64,000 nt of DNA. Source: Endomicrobium proavitum. Lineage in GTDB: Bacteria; Elusimicrobiota; Endomicrobiia; Endomicrobiales; Endomicrobiaceae. The DNA lies in NCBI RefSeq assembly GCF_001027545.1, contig NZ_CP009498.1, positions 1,054,001-1,118,000 on the forward strand. Reading direction: 5' to 3'. The notes under the pieces are model-generated. The model saw nothing but the letters and a program-made list of their open reading frames with translations, made no database searches and was not told the DNA's origin. The position numbers and the translations under genes were made by a program. Shown here in pieces: positions 43,984 to 52,688 of this stretch; position 1 is the stretch's first letter; each line of letters begins with the position of its first letter.

Positions 43984-45777
43984 ATGATTAAATTTAGTTC
44001 CTCTGATGAAGATTCTTTTATAACTATAGACAAGAAACCTCGTACCCACGAAAAATACAGGGCTGACGGTGATTTTTTTATTAAAAAACGTTCTTTGGCT
44101 ATTGTCATGCAAGGAAGTATTTTGCATGAAAATGACTTTACTTTAGAAACGGTTAAAATATATAAAGAAACCTTTGCAGAGTGTCCAATTATAGTTTCTA
44201 CATGGCAAACAGAGCCGCAAGAAGCTATTTGGGCATTGGAAAATGCAGGCGCTATAGTGCTAAAAAATGCGCCGCCGGAAGTAAAATGTTTTGACAATAC
44301 AAATTATCAAATTAAATCTACTCAAGCAGGCTTGAAAAAAGCAAAGGATATCGGCGTTAAATACGTTATTAAGACAAGAACAGATCAGCGTATGTATGAA
44401 ACAAACCTTCCCGAATATTTTATGGATTTACAGGAAACCTTCCCGTTAGATACAGATATAAAAACACAACAGAAAAGATTGATTGCCATATCATTAAATA
44501 CATTTAAGTATCGTTTATATGACATATCAGATATGTTTTTATTTGGTACTATAGACGATGTTTTAAATTTTTGGAGTTGTGATTATGAGCGCAGAACAGT
44601 TTTTCCTCCGTTTGAAACGATTTTAGATTATTGCAAAAGTTGTCCTTGCGAAATAGGGTTTACTATAAGTTACTTGGAGCGTATAGGTTATAATCCTACA
44701 TTTACGCTAAAAGATAGTTGGGAATCTTATGCAAAGTACTTTTGTGTTATTGATGCCTCTTCTGTCGGATTATATTGGCCGAAATATACAAATGAGACCT
44801 ATCGTTGGCGTAATTTTTTTGGAAACAATCGTTTATTAGAAGAGCTTACATTTAAAGAATGGCTTTCCCTTTACAACCATACTAAGAAGTATATTCCTGA
44901 ACACATATTAAAAATGCCATATAATCAACCCTATAAAGAAAAACCTTCTATATTACAAAGAACTGCCTGTTTAGGCATTTTTACTTTACAAAAATTAAAC
45001 ACATCAGTTTTTAATTGTATCTCATTTCAAAAAAATCGCATTGATTATTGTTTAGAAGTAAAGAATAATCCTGAATTTAGAGTTGATATAGATTCTCTGG
45101 AAAAATACGCTAAGAAGGAATGGACGTTATCATTATTATTTCGGACACAACAAAAAGATATTTTTGGAGTTAAGAATGCAAATATTTTGTTAATGGATTC
45201 TTTTTCTGAATTAACCGATAAGCTCTTTATAAATAAAAAAACAGGGAAAAGATTTTGTGCTCATTTTAGTGATATTAACACCGATACGGATTTTAATGAG
45301 CTGTATAATTGTTTAGGAATGTTATCTTTAGAAGAAATGGAAAAGGCTTATGATAGCTTCTTTTCTCAAATTGTAAAATCTTATGGCAATATTCCAATAA
45401 TTTATCTTCACTTTCCAACAGATTTTGAAACAAGAGAGGAGTTTATCTTGCGTGCCCGTAAAATAAAAGAGACTATTGCTAAACTGTCCGAAAAATATAG
45501 TAATATTCTTTCTATAAACGTTGATTTTTTAGAAAGAGCGCCGGAAGATGATTTTCCATATCATTTTTCTGAGAAAACATATAATTATATAGCGCGCAAA
45601 CTGGCGAGCACCAAATTATTTGAACTACCTTGTATTGTTATGCCAAAAAGTTTAAAAAATAGATTTCGATATAAAATTTGGAGTTATTTAAAAAAGAAGA
45701 AAAAATGTGGTTTTATTTCTAAACGAATATGGAAAGCATTAGATACAAAACTTAGGAAGAAAGGACTTACAAAGTGA
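43984..45777 (+). CDS. WavE-like lipopolysaccharide-synthesis glycosyltransferase
   Basis: About 597 residues from ATG 43984 (AAGG 9 bases before; a TTG at 43954 would add ten residues). The segment SLAIVMQGSILHENDFTLE, then VSTWQTE, KTRTDQRMYE and DISDMFLFG, are the conserved blocks of the WavE family of putative glycosyltransferases acting on surface polysaccharide. The C-terminal 250 residues are a second region of unknown type (IPIIYLHFPTDFETREEF). Codon use is AT-rich and unlike its neighbours, suggesting transfer. It is the sole gene of cassette E. Confidence 0.72.
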   Translation: MIKFSSSDEDSFITIDKKPRTHEKYRADGDFFIKKRSLAIVMQGSILHENDFTLETVKIYKETFAECPIIVSTWQTEPQEAIWALENAGAIVLKNAPPEVKCFDNTNYQIKSTQAGLKKAKDIGVKYVIKTRTDQRMYETNLPEYFMDLQETFPLDTDIKTQQKRLIAISLNTFKYRLYDISDMFLFGTIDDVLNFWSCDYERRTVFPPFETILDYCKSCPCEIGFTISYLERIGYNPTFTLKDSWESYAKYFCVIDASSVGLYWPKYTNETYRWRNFFGNNRLLEELTFKEWLSLYNHTKKYIPEHILKMPYNQPYKEKPSILQRTACLGIFTLQKLNTSVFNCISFQKNRIDYCLEVKNNPEFRVDIDSLEKYAKKEWTLSLLFRTQQKDIFGVKNANILLMDSFSELTDKLFINKKTGKRFCAHFSDINTDTDFNELYNCLGMLSLEEMEKAYDSFFSQIVKSYGNIPIIYLHFPTDFETREEFILRARKIKETIAKLSEKYSNILSINVDFLERAPEDDFPYHFSEKTYNYIARKLASTKLFELPCIVMPKSLKNRFRYKIWSYLKKKKKCGFISKRIWKALDTKLRKKGLTK

Positions 45778-45832
45778 TTCAATTGTAAATAAAAAGGCCA
45801 AATAAGCAACCTGTTGGATTATTATTTTATTT

Positions 45833-45980
45833 TTAATTTTGTTTTGCAATCCTTTCAACACGCCATGTTATTTGCGCGAGTGCTTCGTTGTACCCGTAAT
45901 ATTGAAATCCAAACCGAGTTGTTGATACTGTTTGTTCTGAAATTTTAATTACAGTTCCGCCATTCAATAATACTTTGTCC
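45833..45980 (-). pseudogene. C-terminal fragment of an unknown gene, cut at dif site 6
   Basis: A minus-strand frame opening inside dif site 6 with no start codon: DKVLLNGGTVIKISEQTVST, RFGFQYYGYNEALAQI and ending RIAKQN then TAA. It reads like the tail of a real protein (about 48 residues) whose 5' part was removed at the site. Family not recognised. Confidence 0.45.
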
Positions 45981-46002
45981 TATAACAGCAATTATATTTA
46001 GC
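45975..46002 (+). other. dif-like XerC/XerD site 6
   Basis: TTGTCCTATAA, spacer CAGCAA, TTATATTTAGC, followed by ATGC. It lies 10 bases from the 3' end of the flavoprotein gene and forms the right border of the island. Confidence 0.72.
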
Positions 46003-46012
46003 ATGCAAATTA

Positions 46013-46573
46013 TTAAACCAACGATGAGCCTATATTCTTCATTGCAGTTTGCAAGTCTTTTTTTTCTTGAGCCGGTTCGCTTCTTGTGCCTGTAATTACT
46101 GCCACGTCTTTTACATCAAACTCCAGCAGCTGAAACATTTTTTTTGTGTAATCAATATATGTTTGAAATAAACCGGCATCAGGATTGCCTTGTGTAAACG
46201 CAAGAACCAGCTTTTTTGCGGCATTTTCTTCTTTAAATTGCGGAGAAAATCTCGGAGAAAATTGAGCATACAGTCTATCGGTAAATATTTTTGCCTGAGC
46301 GCTCATTTGCCCCATATAAATTGGCGAGCCAAAAACAAGAGCGTCGGCGGACTTTAGCGCGCCGTAAAGTTTTTGCATATCATCATTTATAATGCACCCT
46401 TGATTGCCTTTCTTGCAGCCGTAACAGCTTTGGCAAGGCTTTATATCAAGATCATTAAAATAAAAAACCTGAATTTTAGCGCCCTGTTCTTTAGCGCCTT
46501 CAAGTATTGCGTTTACTGCCCACGCAGTGTTGCCTTTTTTGCGAGGACTTGCAACAAACCCTATAATGTTCAT
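46013..46573 (-). CDS. NADPH-dependent FMN reductase/iron-sulfur flavoprotein family
   Basis: A 186-residue flavodoxin-fold protein. FVASPRKKGNTAWAV is the FMN phosphate loop, FGSPIYMGQMSAQAKIFTDR the isoalloxazine region, and CQSCYGCKKGNQGC a cysteine cluster as in iron-sulfur flavoproteins. It reduces FMN or transfers electrons to unknown partners. Its last 50 codons are duplicated at 40075-40240 in cassette B. Its 3' end lies 10 bases from dif site 6. Confidence 0.85.
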   Translation of the reverse strand: MNIIGFVASPRKKGNTAWAVNAILEGAKEQGAKIQVFYFNDLDIKPCQSCYGCKKGNQGCIINDDMQKLYGALKSADALVFGSPIYMGQMSAQAKIFTDRLYAQFSPRFSPQFKEENAAKKLVLAFTQGNPDAGLFQTYIDYTKKMFQLLEFDVKDVAVITGTRSEPAQEKKDLQTAMKNIGSSLV

Positions 46574-46623
46574 TTTTTCTCCGGTAGTAAAATTTATTTC
46601 CGGTCAACACATCTGCCAATGAC

Positions 46624-47376
46624 CTATTTTATTTCAATTGATATCGGGCAGTGATCGGAACCTTTTACGGCAGTTTCTATGCTTGCGGATTTTAGGTTTG
46701 AAGTAAAGTTTTTTGAAATGAAAAAATAATCTATTCTCCAGCCTACGTTTCTTTCACGGGCGGCGGTTTTATAATCCCACCAGGTGTAGTTATCCGGTTC
46801 TTTGTGAAAGTATCTGAACGTATCTACAAAACCTGCGTCGGCTAAATTGTCTAATTTTTTTCTTTCAGCAGGCATAAAGCCGGAAGTTTCTTCGTTTTGT
46901 TTTGGTCTGGCAAGGTCTATCGGAAAGTGCGCTGTGTTGTAGTCGCCGCAGATAATTATATTCTTTTTTATTTTTTTGACAAAATCTATAAAGTAATCGT
47001 AGAAATCTAACTTATATTGCAGCCTTTCTTCGCCCGAACCGCCGTTAGGAAAGTAAATATTGAAAAGGACGAAGTCCTCAAAATCTAACCTTACTATTCT
47101 GCCTTCGTTATCAAACTTTTCATTTTCTATTGATGCGCTTGCGGCAACGGGTTTTATTTTAGACCAAACTGCCGTGCCGCTGTAGCCCTTGCGCCCGCCG
47201 GCGGAAAAATAAAAATTATACCCGTCTATTTCACGCAAATCTTTTGGAAACTGCTCGCCGTCCGCCTTTGTTTCCTGAATACAGACAATGTCCGCATTTT
47301 CTTTTTTAAACCAATCCAAAAAACCTTTTTTGTGAACGGCTCGTATTCCGTTGACATTCCACGATATTATTTTCAT
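46624..47376 (-). CDS. xth: Exodeoxyribonuclease III
   Basis: A 250-residue AP endonuclease of the ExoIII family: KIISWNVNGIRAVHKKGF, DIVCIQETKADGEQFP with the metal-binding glutamate, IICGDYNTAH, and the terminal GSDHCPISI with catalytic D and H. It repairs abasic sites. It overlaps the preceding TPR-like gene by one base. Confidence 0.95.
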   Translation of the reverse strand: MKIISWNVNGIRAVHKKGFLDWFKKENADIVCIQETKADGEQFPKDLREIDGYNFYFSAGGRKGYSGTAVWSKIKPVAASASIENEKFDNEGRIVRLDFEDFVLFNIYFPNGGSGEERLQYKLDFYDYFIDFVKKIKKNIIICGDYNTAHFPIDLARPKQNEETSGFMPAERKKLDNLADAGFVDTFRYFHKEPDNYTWWDYKTAARERNVGWRIDYFFISKNFTSNLKSASIETAVKGSDHCPISIEIK

Positions 47377-47798
47377 TATTTTAATTCTTTTAAAGCTTTT
47401 TTTGCTTCGCCGATATTTACATTTACTTCCGCGGCGCCTTGAGTATCTTTTATTTCTTCGTATATTTTAAGAGACTCATTAAAAAGTTCTAAAGATTTTT
47501 TAATTTGCGATTTATCTTTAGCCTTGTCTGCAATTGCAAAAACATTCAACGCCTGATTGTTTTTTATTTTTGCAATTAGCTTTTTATTGTCCGGTTTAAC
47601 TTTCCCCAAAGCCTTCTCGTATTCATTAAGGCTCTCGGAAAAATTTCCGCCGGCATAAAATTTCTCGGCTTTGGATATGCTCCATGCTGAAGAAATTCTG
47701 CCGGCGGAAGAACTTGCGGCGATTATTAAATCTCCCAAAACTCCGGAGATTGCAAGACCTGCTATGAAGCCTATGATAATAGTCGCCGGTCTTTTCAT
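47376..47798 (-). CDS. TPR-like membrane-anchored protein
   Basis: A 140-residue protein with an N-terminal membrane segment (TIIIGFIAGLAISGVLGDLI) and a helical part resembling two or three tetratricopeptide repeats (AEKFYAGGNFSESLNEYEKAL and SLELFNESLKIYEEIKDTQG). TPR units mediate protein contacts. It lies between the surface-repeat protein and ExoIII; partner unknown. Confidence 0.6.
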   Translation of the reverse strand: MKRPATIIIGFIAGLAISGVLGDLIIAASSSAGRISSAWSISKAEKFYAGGNFSESLNEYEKALGKVKPDNKKLIAKIKNNQALNVFAIADKAKDKSQIKKSLELFNESLKIYEEIKDTQGAAEVNVNIGEAKKALKELK

Positions 47799-47802
47799 TA
47801 AA

Positions 47803-48327
47803 TTATATCTTTGCGTTTATGAAAGGGAACCAGCCGTTCAATACTTTTATGCTTGAATTGCCGATATAGTTTATAAGCCCTATCTGAATTGCAAAATCTC
47901 CGGCGCTTTCGGCATAATTAATAAATCCGAAAGCAATTCCCGTTAAAGTTTTGTTGTAGTTAAGAAAACCAAAGTGCAAACCTGTAAAATCTCCGCCGTA
48001 GTTAACAGCTGCGCCCTGCAAGCCTGTAACTGAACCGGTGTTATAAGTTACAAACGCGCCCTGAAGACCTGTGAAATTTCCGGTTACCTGACCGAGTAAA
48101 CCTATTTGCCATGCAATAGGAGCATCATTTGTTTTTGCCCAAATAAGATTCCACTGAAGGCCTGTTACGCTTGAAAGATTTGAGCCGATACCAAGTTCAA
48201 TGCCGGCAACTGCGTTGTCAGCCGGAATTGCAATTTTGTCCCAAAGAAACAACTGAATAGGAGTCGTTGCAAAAGAAACTCCCGCAAAAACCACTGCCGC
48301 CACCAAAGCCAATAATACTTTCTTCAT
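47803..48327 (-). CDS. Secreted LA_2272-type surface repeat protein
   Basis: A 174-residue protein with a signal peptide (about 1-20, ending SFATT) and repeats such as GLQWNLIW, GLQGAFVTYN, GLQGAAVNYG, GLHFGFLNYN and IAFGFINYA, the LA_2272 surface repeat pattern. It ends WFPFINAKI. A shorter relative sits in cassette B at 39567-39995. Function unknown. Confidence 0.75.
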   Translation of the reverse strand: MKKVLLALVAAVVFAGVSFATTPIQLFLWDKIAIPADNAVAGIELGIGSNLSSVTGLQWNLIWAKTNDAPIAWQIGLLGQVTGNFTGLQGAFVTYNTGSVTGLQGAAVNYGGDFTGLHFGFLNYNKTLTGIAFGFINYAESAGDFAIQIGLINYIGNSSIKVLNGWFPFINAKI

Positions 48328-48367
48328 TTACTGCTTCCTTTTTTAAGGTGAGATTGCCCACCTTGAA

Positions 48368-48946
48368 CTACTTTAAAAATTTAACTATGTCCGCGCGGAA
48401 CTTATCAATGCCGGTATTTTTTTTTGCGCTTACGGCAAAAACAAAATTTTGCCCGACTTCAAAAATTTCCGCTGTTTTTTTTATTATTTCGTTTAAATCA
48501 GGCTGAGAAATTTTATCGCATTTATTTGCAACTATTTTATAATCAACATTATAGTCTTTAAGCCAATCCGCCATATTTAAATCTAATTCCGTAGGCCCTA
48601 CAAGCGCGTCTATAATTATATATACCGTTTTTTTGCTTTCTCTTTCTATAATGCATTCTTCAATCATTTGCTTCCAAAGTTCTTTTTCCGCAGGGCTGAC
48701 CCTTGCAAAACCGTATCCGGGTAAATCTATAATCCACTTTCTCATTACAACGCTGTAAACGTTTACGCTTCTTGTTCTTCCCGGAGTTTTAGAGGTGCGC
48801 GCTAAATTTTTTCTGCCGCACAAAGCGTTAATTACGCTGCTTTTGCCAACGTTAGAACGCCCTGAAAAAATTACTTCCGCAACGCTTTGCGGTAAAGTTT
48901 TCACGTCGGTTACGGCTCTAAAAAATTCTGTTTTTTCTAACACCAT
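48368..48946 (-). CDS. engB: Ribosome-assembly GTPase EngB (YihA/YsxC)
   Basis: A 192-residue small GTPase: G1 GRSNVGKSSVINAL, switch TPGRTRSVN, G3 DLPGYGFA, G4 NKCDK and G5 SAKK. EngB helps large-subunit assembly and is essential in many bacteria. It is followed closely by the surface-repeat gene and preceded by a BI-1-family gene one base away. Confidence 0.94.
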   Translation of the reverse strand: MVLEKTEFFRAVTDVKTLPQSVAEVIFSGRSNVGKSSVINALCGRKNLARTSKTPGRTRSVNVYSVVMRKWIIDLPGYGFARVSPAEKELWKQMIEECIIERESKKTVYIIIDALVGPTELDLNMADWLKDYNVDYKIVANKCDKISQPDLNEIIKKTAEIFEVGQNFVFAVSAKKNTGIDKFRADIVKFLK

Positions 48947-48947
48947 A

Positions 48948-49658
48948 TTAATCTCTTGTTTTTGCCAGCAGTCTTAACATTTCAAGGTAAAGCCAAACAA
49001 GCGTTACCATAAGAGAAAAAGCGCAATACCATTCAAAATATTTCGGCGCGCCGCGGCGGGCTCCTTTCTCTATCATATCAAAATCTAAAATAAGGTTAAA
49101 CGACGCTATTGTTACTATAACAAGACTGATAATTATTCCGCCTGTTCCGGAATCGTTAATATACGGAAAACGTCCCGCGCCGAAAGCGCTCAACAGTATA
49201 TCTATAAGGTAAACGACGGCAATTGAAAGCGTTGCGATTATTACAACTTTTCTAAACATAGGCGTCGCTTTTAAAAGCCCTGTTTTATATGCACCAAGCA
49301 TACACAACAACGCGCACGTCGTAAGCAAAACCGCGTTTATTACAATTCCGGGATAAGATTTATTAAATGACACTGATATAAGCCCTAAAACTATTCCCTC
49401 GCACGCCGCATAAACAGGCGACAGCAACGGAGACGCGGCTTGTTTAAATATTGAAATCATTGCAAGAACAAAACCCGCAATAAGCGCCACCCAAATGTAA
49501 GGCATAAAAATATTTGCGTATGTCCAAGGAAAATATGCGCCCGCCAAAAGAATTATCAGCAGGAAAATACTTTTATTTATAGTTCCCGAAACGGTCATGC
49601 CTGCGGACGCGCGTTCGGCGTTTTCAAAAACTTTCTCACTTATTAAAGGATTGCTCAT
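48948..49658 (-). CDS. Bax inhibitor-1/YccA-like membrane protein
   Basis: A 236-residue protein with seven membrane segments, of the bacterial BI-1 (BaxI_1) type: an N-terminal soluble stretch, then ANIFMPYIWVALIAGFVLAM, PVYAACEGIVLGLISVSF and DFDMIEKGARRGAPKYFEWY with the conserved acidic residues. Relatives act as pH-sensitive calcium leak channels; the role here is not known. It overlaps the NUDIX gene by 4 bases. Confidence 0.85.
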   Translation of the reverse strand: MSNPLISEKVFENAERASAGMTVSGTINKSIFLLIILLAGAYFPWTYANIFMPYIWVALIAGFVLAMISIFKQAASPLLSPVYAACEGIVLGLISVSFNKSYPGIVINAVLLTTCALLCMLGAYKTGLLKATPMFRKVVIIATLSIAVVYLIDILLSAFGAGRFPYINDSGTGGIIISLVIVTIASFNLILDFDMIEKGARRGAPKYFEWYCAFSLMVTLVWLYLEMLRLLAKTRD

Positions 49659-50101
49659 ATGCCCTCCGTTTTTATAATTGCTTCGTTTGCAAGCTCAAGC
49701 ATTTTTTTTTGATTTTCAAATGATAATTTATTTTTTGCGTCAGCCTTGTTAAACCACGCAACTTCGGAAATTTCATTTACGTCGTATTTTTCCGTTTCGA
49801 TTAAAGCTTTTGCTAAAAAATAAACCGAATGTTTTTCTACGGGCTTGTCTTTTGTTTCTTTCAACGCACCGCTTATAATATAGGTGTCTTCCGCTCTGAA
49901 ATTTCCTACAAATTCTATTTCCGATATTCCCGTTTCTTCAAAAATTTCCCGTTTTGCGGCGGATTTTTCAGTTTCGCCGGATTCAATATGCCCTTTAGGA
50001 AATCCCCAGTTGCCGTTTCTTTTGGAAAATACCAGCAAAAAAACGGGCTGTCCGGATTCAACTTTATAAACTACCGCGCCGCATGAAAATTCTTTTAACA
50101 T
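49655..50101 (-). CDS. NUDIX hydrolase (Ap4A-type)
   Basis: A 148-residue NUDIX protein; the box is GHIESGETEKSAAKREIFEE then TGI, with all key glutamates. NWGFPKGHIE directly before it is typical of diadenosine tetraphosphate hydrolases. It probably clears Ap4A or a related nucleotide. Confidence 0.88.
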   Translation of the reverse strand: MLKEFSCGAVVYKVESGQPVFLLVFSKRNGNWGFPKGHIESGETEKSAAKREIFEETGISEIEFVGNFRAEDTYIISGALKETKDKPVEKHSVYFLAKALIETEKYDVNEISEVAWFNKADAKNKLSFENQKKMLELANEAIIKTEGI

Positions 50102-50110
50102 TCTATTCTC

Positions 50111-50884
50111 TTAAAACAAATTAAATGACAACCCGAGCGACGCGTAAAACATGGTTTCAACATCGTTTGGCCAGCTGTGCGCTGGAATTCTTGAATTATC
50201 AAAATAAACTATATAGCCAAGCTCCGTAGTAAACCACGGACCGGTTTTTAAAAACAAACGGTTTTGCCACTGCAAATTTTCGCCGTGCGCAAAAGTTTCA
50301 AACACTCTTGCTTCAGACGTAAATTTTAAAACTTTCAAATACTGCAAAGTGTAATTAGCAACCGCTTCCGCGCCCGTTTCTCTTTGATTACCCATCAATG
50401 AATTATCAACCTGACGCGCTGCCGCTCCGGCGCGCGTTTTTAATGTGTGAAGCTTATTATCAAAAACAGTAAAACTTAAACCTGCCGATTCCATGTATGT
50501 TATCGGATCCCAAAAAACATCGTTCTGCGTTAGAAGGTAAAAAGAAGCGTATGGCTGCAAATACTCATAAAATTTATAACTCCACACGGTGTTAAACTCA
50601 ATCATGTCCGTAAGTATAGAGTGAATTCCCGCCGCTTGGCTTTCTCCGTATTTTTCCTGAAACGATGTAGTCCAATTAGTTTTTTCGCTTATTCTTTCAG
50701 CCGTAAGGGTAAGACCCAGCTGCCACGACCTTACAAAAGTTTCTTTGCCTGTCCAATTACGGCTTACGTCGGTTTGATTATAGCCCCACGTAAAAATTCC
50801 GGACGTTTTCCAAGTTGCGCTGCTTTGCGCGCGCGCTGCCGTGGCTGCGGTAAAAAGTAAAATTCCAATGATAAGTTTTCTCAT
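50111..50884 (-). CDS. Secreted DUF3078-like outer-membrane protein
   Basis: 257 residues from the ATG at 50884, chosen because GAGG lies 6 bases upstream and a clean signal peptide follows (MRKLIIGILLFTAATAARAQ). The mature part is rich in Trp and Tyr and alternates like a beta-barrel: GIFTWGYNQTDVSRNWTGKE, FFYDNSRIPAHSWPNDV-like region and C-terminal LGLSFNLF ending in phenylalanine. This is the DUF3078 pattern. Function unknown. Confidence 0.68.
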   Translation of the reverse strand: MRKLIIGILLFTAATAARAQSSATWKTSGIFTWGYNQTDVSRNWTGKETFVRSWQLGLTLTAERISEKTNWTTSFQEKYGESQAAGIHSILTDMIEFNTVWSYKFYEYLQPYASFYLLTQNDVFWDPITYMESAGLSFTVFDNKLHTLKTRAGAAARQVDNSLMGNQRETGAEAVANYTLQYLKVLKFTSEARVFETFAHGENLQWQNRLFLKTGPWFTTELGYIVYFDNSRIPAHSWPNDVETMFYASLGLSFNLF

Positions 50885-50891
50885 TTTCGCC

Positions 50892-51368
50892 TCAAAACTT
50901 TTTGATGTTAACTTTTTTCTTATATTTTGCAAGAACATCTTTTATTTTTTCCGTTATTTCGGCCCTCGGCAACATTTCATGTTTTTTAAAAAAGTCCTGC
51001 GTCTGATTTTTATTTTCCGCCGAGCCGATAAAAAAATTTATCTCATCGCATTCGCTAAGAAGTTTACCAAGCTCTTCCCCTGTTTTTGACAAAACTTCTC
51101 CGCAAGAGAGAAATTTAAAACAATGATTTAAAGTTACAGCGCCTTCAGACGCAAAATCTATTCCTTCAATATGGTAATAAGCCGGGTTGCCTTCTTTAAA
51201 ACTTTCAAAATTCGCCGCGGAATTTTTTTCTGTTACTCTGCAAAACGCAGCAAGCGTTGAAGAGCCGCAAATAATTTTTTTACCGTCAAGCGCAAGGAAC
51301 TTTTTAAAAACTTCTCTGTCGCCGCTTTTATCTTTCGGCAAACCGGAAAGCAAATTTACTTTTTTCAT
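50892..51368 (-). CDS. Unknown protein similar to a SpoIIE-associated domain
   Basis: A 158-residue protein. VNLLSGLPKDKSGDREVFKK and GKKIICGSSTLAAFCRVTEK resemble the small domain that follows the phosphatase core in some SpoIIE-type proteins (consensus GKKIVCGGTT). No phosphatase domain is present, so it stands alone. It lies between CinA and the DUF3078-like gene on the same strand. Assignment is from memory and weak. Confidence 0.4.
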   Translation of the reverse strand: MKKVNLLSGLPKDKSGDREVFKKFLALDGKKIICGSSTLAAFCRVTEKNSAANFESFKEGNPAYYHIEGIDFASEGAVTLNHCFKFLSCGEVLSKTGEELGKLLSECDEINFFIGSAENKNQTQDFFKKHEMLPRAEITEKIKDVLAKYKKKVNIKKF

Positions 51369-51370
51369 TT

Positions 51371-52684
51371 TTATTTTTTGCCGACCGCTTTTTTGTTTTT
51401 TACCGGTTCTTCTTTTTGCGACAGTTCTCTTCTTAAAAGATCAAGCGCGGCGTTAGATGAGCGTTCCCTTATATCTTCCCTTGTTCCAAAAAAATTATAT
51501 TTAAAAACTTTTGTCCCTTTTTTTGAAGCCATGCCTATATAAACTAAACCTACCGGCTTTTCCTTAGTTGCGCCCGTCGGACCAGCAATGCCCGTTATTG
51601 AAACGGCATAATCGCTTTCTGAAAATTTTAAAACGCCCGCCGCCATTTCAACGGCAGTCTCCGCGCTTACCGCGCCGAAAGAATTAAGCGTTTCTTCTTT
51701 TACCCCGAGCATTTTTATTTTAGACTCGTTAGAATACGTTACGCAAGAGCTTTTAAAATATTCGCTGCTTCCGGAAACGTCCGTTATTTTTTTTGCAATA
51801 AGCCCGCCCGTGCAAGATTCTGCAAAAGCTACGGTTTTTTTATTATGCAATAAAAGTTTTCCGCAAACCGACGCCAAAGTTTCGCCGTCTTGACTGAAAA
51901 TATTATCTTTTAAAACTTCTTCAAAACCGGATTTAATATTGCTTACCGTTTCGTCAACAAGCATTTCATCCGTTCCTGAAACGGAAAATTTAACATCTAC
52001 AATTGATTTATGCGCAAGAATTCCAAACTCCACAAACTTTTCTTCGCCAAAAGACACGGCATTGATAACAGGTCTTATCATTTCTTCAACCGCAGATTCG
52101 CCAAGTCCAAATACGCTTATTACAAAATTTTTTCTAATTCCCGAAGCGTAACTTCTAAAAAACGGCACGGCGTTTTCTTCAAACATCGGCTGCAATTCTT
52201 TAGGCGGTCCCGGAAATAAAAACAAAGTTTTTCTTAAGCGTTTTTGTCCGTCTAAATATTCAAAATGCAGCATTTGCCCCGGAGCGGTTCCGTTGCGGTT
52301 TTCTAAAACTTTTGCGCCTTTTATTATGTTTGCCTGTCTGTCGTTATTTTTTGTGGGAGAAGTTATATTGAGCTTTGCAAAACGTTCGGCTATGGCTTCT
52401 AAAACTTTTTTATCCTGATAAATTTTCAGCCCGAAAGTTTCCGCCATGGTTTCAACGGTTATATCGTCAAAGGTAGGGCCTAACCCGCCGGTAAGTATTA
52501 CCACGCTGTTTATTTCAAACGCTTTTTTCAGCTCTCTTGAAAGCTCTTCTTTTCTGTCGGCAATATCGGTAACGCAGGAAAGTTCAAGACCTAAAGAAAA
52601 AAGTCTGTCGCCGATAAAGGCAGCGTTGGTGTTGGCTTTGCCCGTAAGAAGTTCGCTGCCCGTTGAAATAAGAGCGATTTTCAT
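51371..52684 (-). CDS. cinA: CinA-family nicotinamide-nucleotide amidase
   Basis: 437 residues from the ATG at 52684 (MKIALISTGSELLTGKANTN); the upstream in-frame ATG adds 13 unrelated residues. The N-terminal MoaB/MoeA-like domain has STGSELLTG and GGLGPTFDD; the C-terminal amidase domain has AESCTGGLIAKKITDVSGSS. CinA recycles NMN to nicotinate mononucleotide and hydrolyses ADP-ribose. It follows the DUF3467 gene by 4 bases. Confidence 0.92.
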   Translation of the reverse strand: MKIALISTGSELLTGKANTNAAFIGDRLFSLGLELSCVTDIADRKEELSRELKKAFEINSVVILTGGLGPTFDDITVETMAETFGLKIYQDKKVLEAIAERFAKLNITSPTKNNDRQANIIKGAKVLENRNGTAPGQMLHFEYLDGQKRLRKTLFLFPGPPKELQPMFEENAVPFFRSYASGIRKNFVISVFGLGESAVEEMIRPVINAVSFGEEKFVEFGILAHKSIVDVKFSVSGTDEMLVDETVSNIKSGFEEVLKDNIFSQDGETLASVCGKLLLHNKKTVAFAESCTGGLIAKKITDVSGSSEYFKSSCVTYSNESKIKMLGVKEETLNSFGAVSAETAVEMAAGVLKFSESDYAVSITGIAGPTGATKEKPVGLVYIGMASKKGTKVFKYNFFGTREDIRERSSNAALDLLRRELSQKEEPVKNKKAVGKK

Positions 52685-52688
52685 ATTT

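Larger units (their letters stand above)
37713..46002. mobile_element. 8.3-kb island of five cassettes separated by six dif-like sites
   Basis: Six 28-bp dif-like sites mark the borders (37713, 39445, 40640, 42232, 43918, 45975). Cassettes are: A replication module; B surface-repeat protein plus duplicated gene end; C AlbA-type regulator; D phase-variable acyltransferase; E WavE-like glycosyltransferase. Orientation of the sites is +, +, +, -, -, +. Coding style differs between cassettes (C, D and E are more AT-rich), suggesting separate origins. No integrase or transposase lies inside, which is expected if host XerC/XerD act. The overall reading is an inference from the site pattern. Confidence 0.7.
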
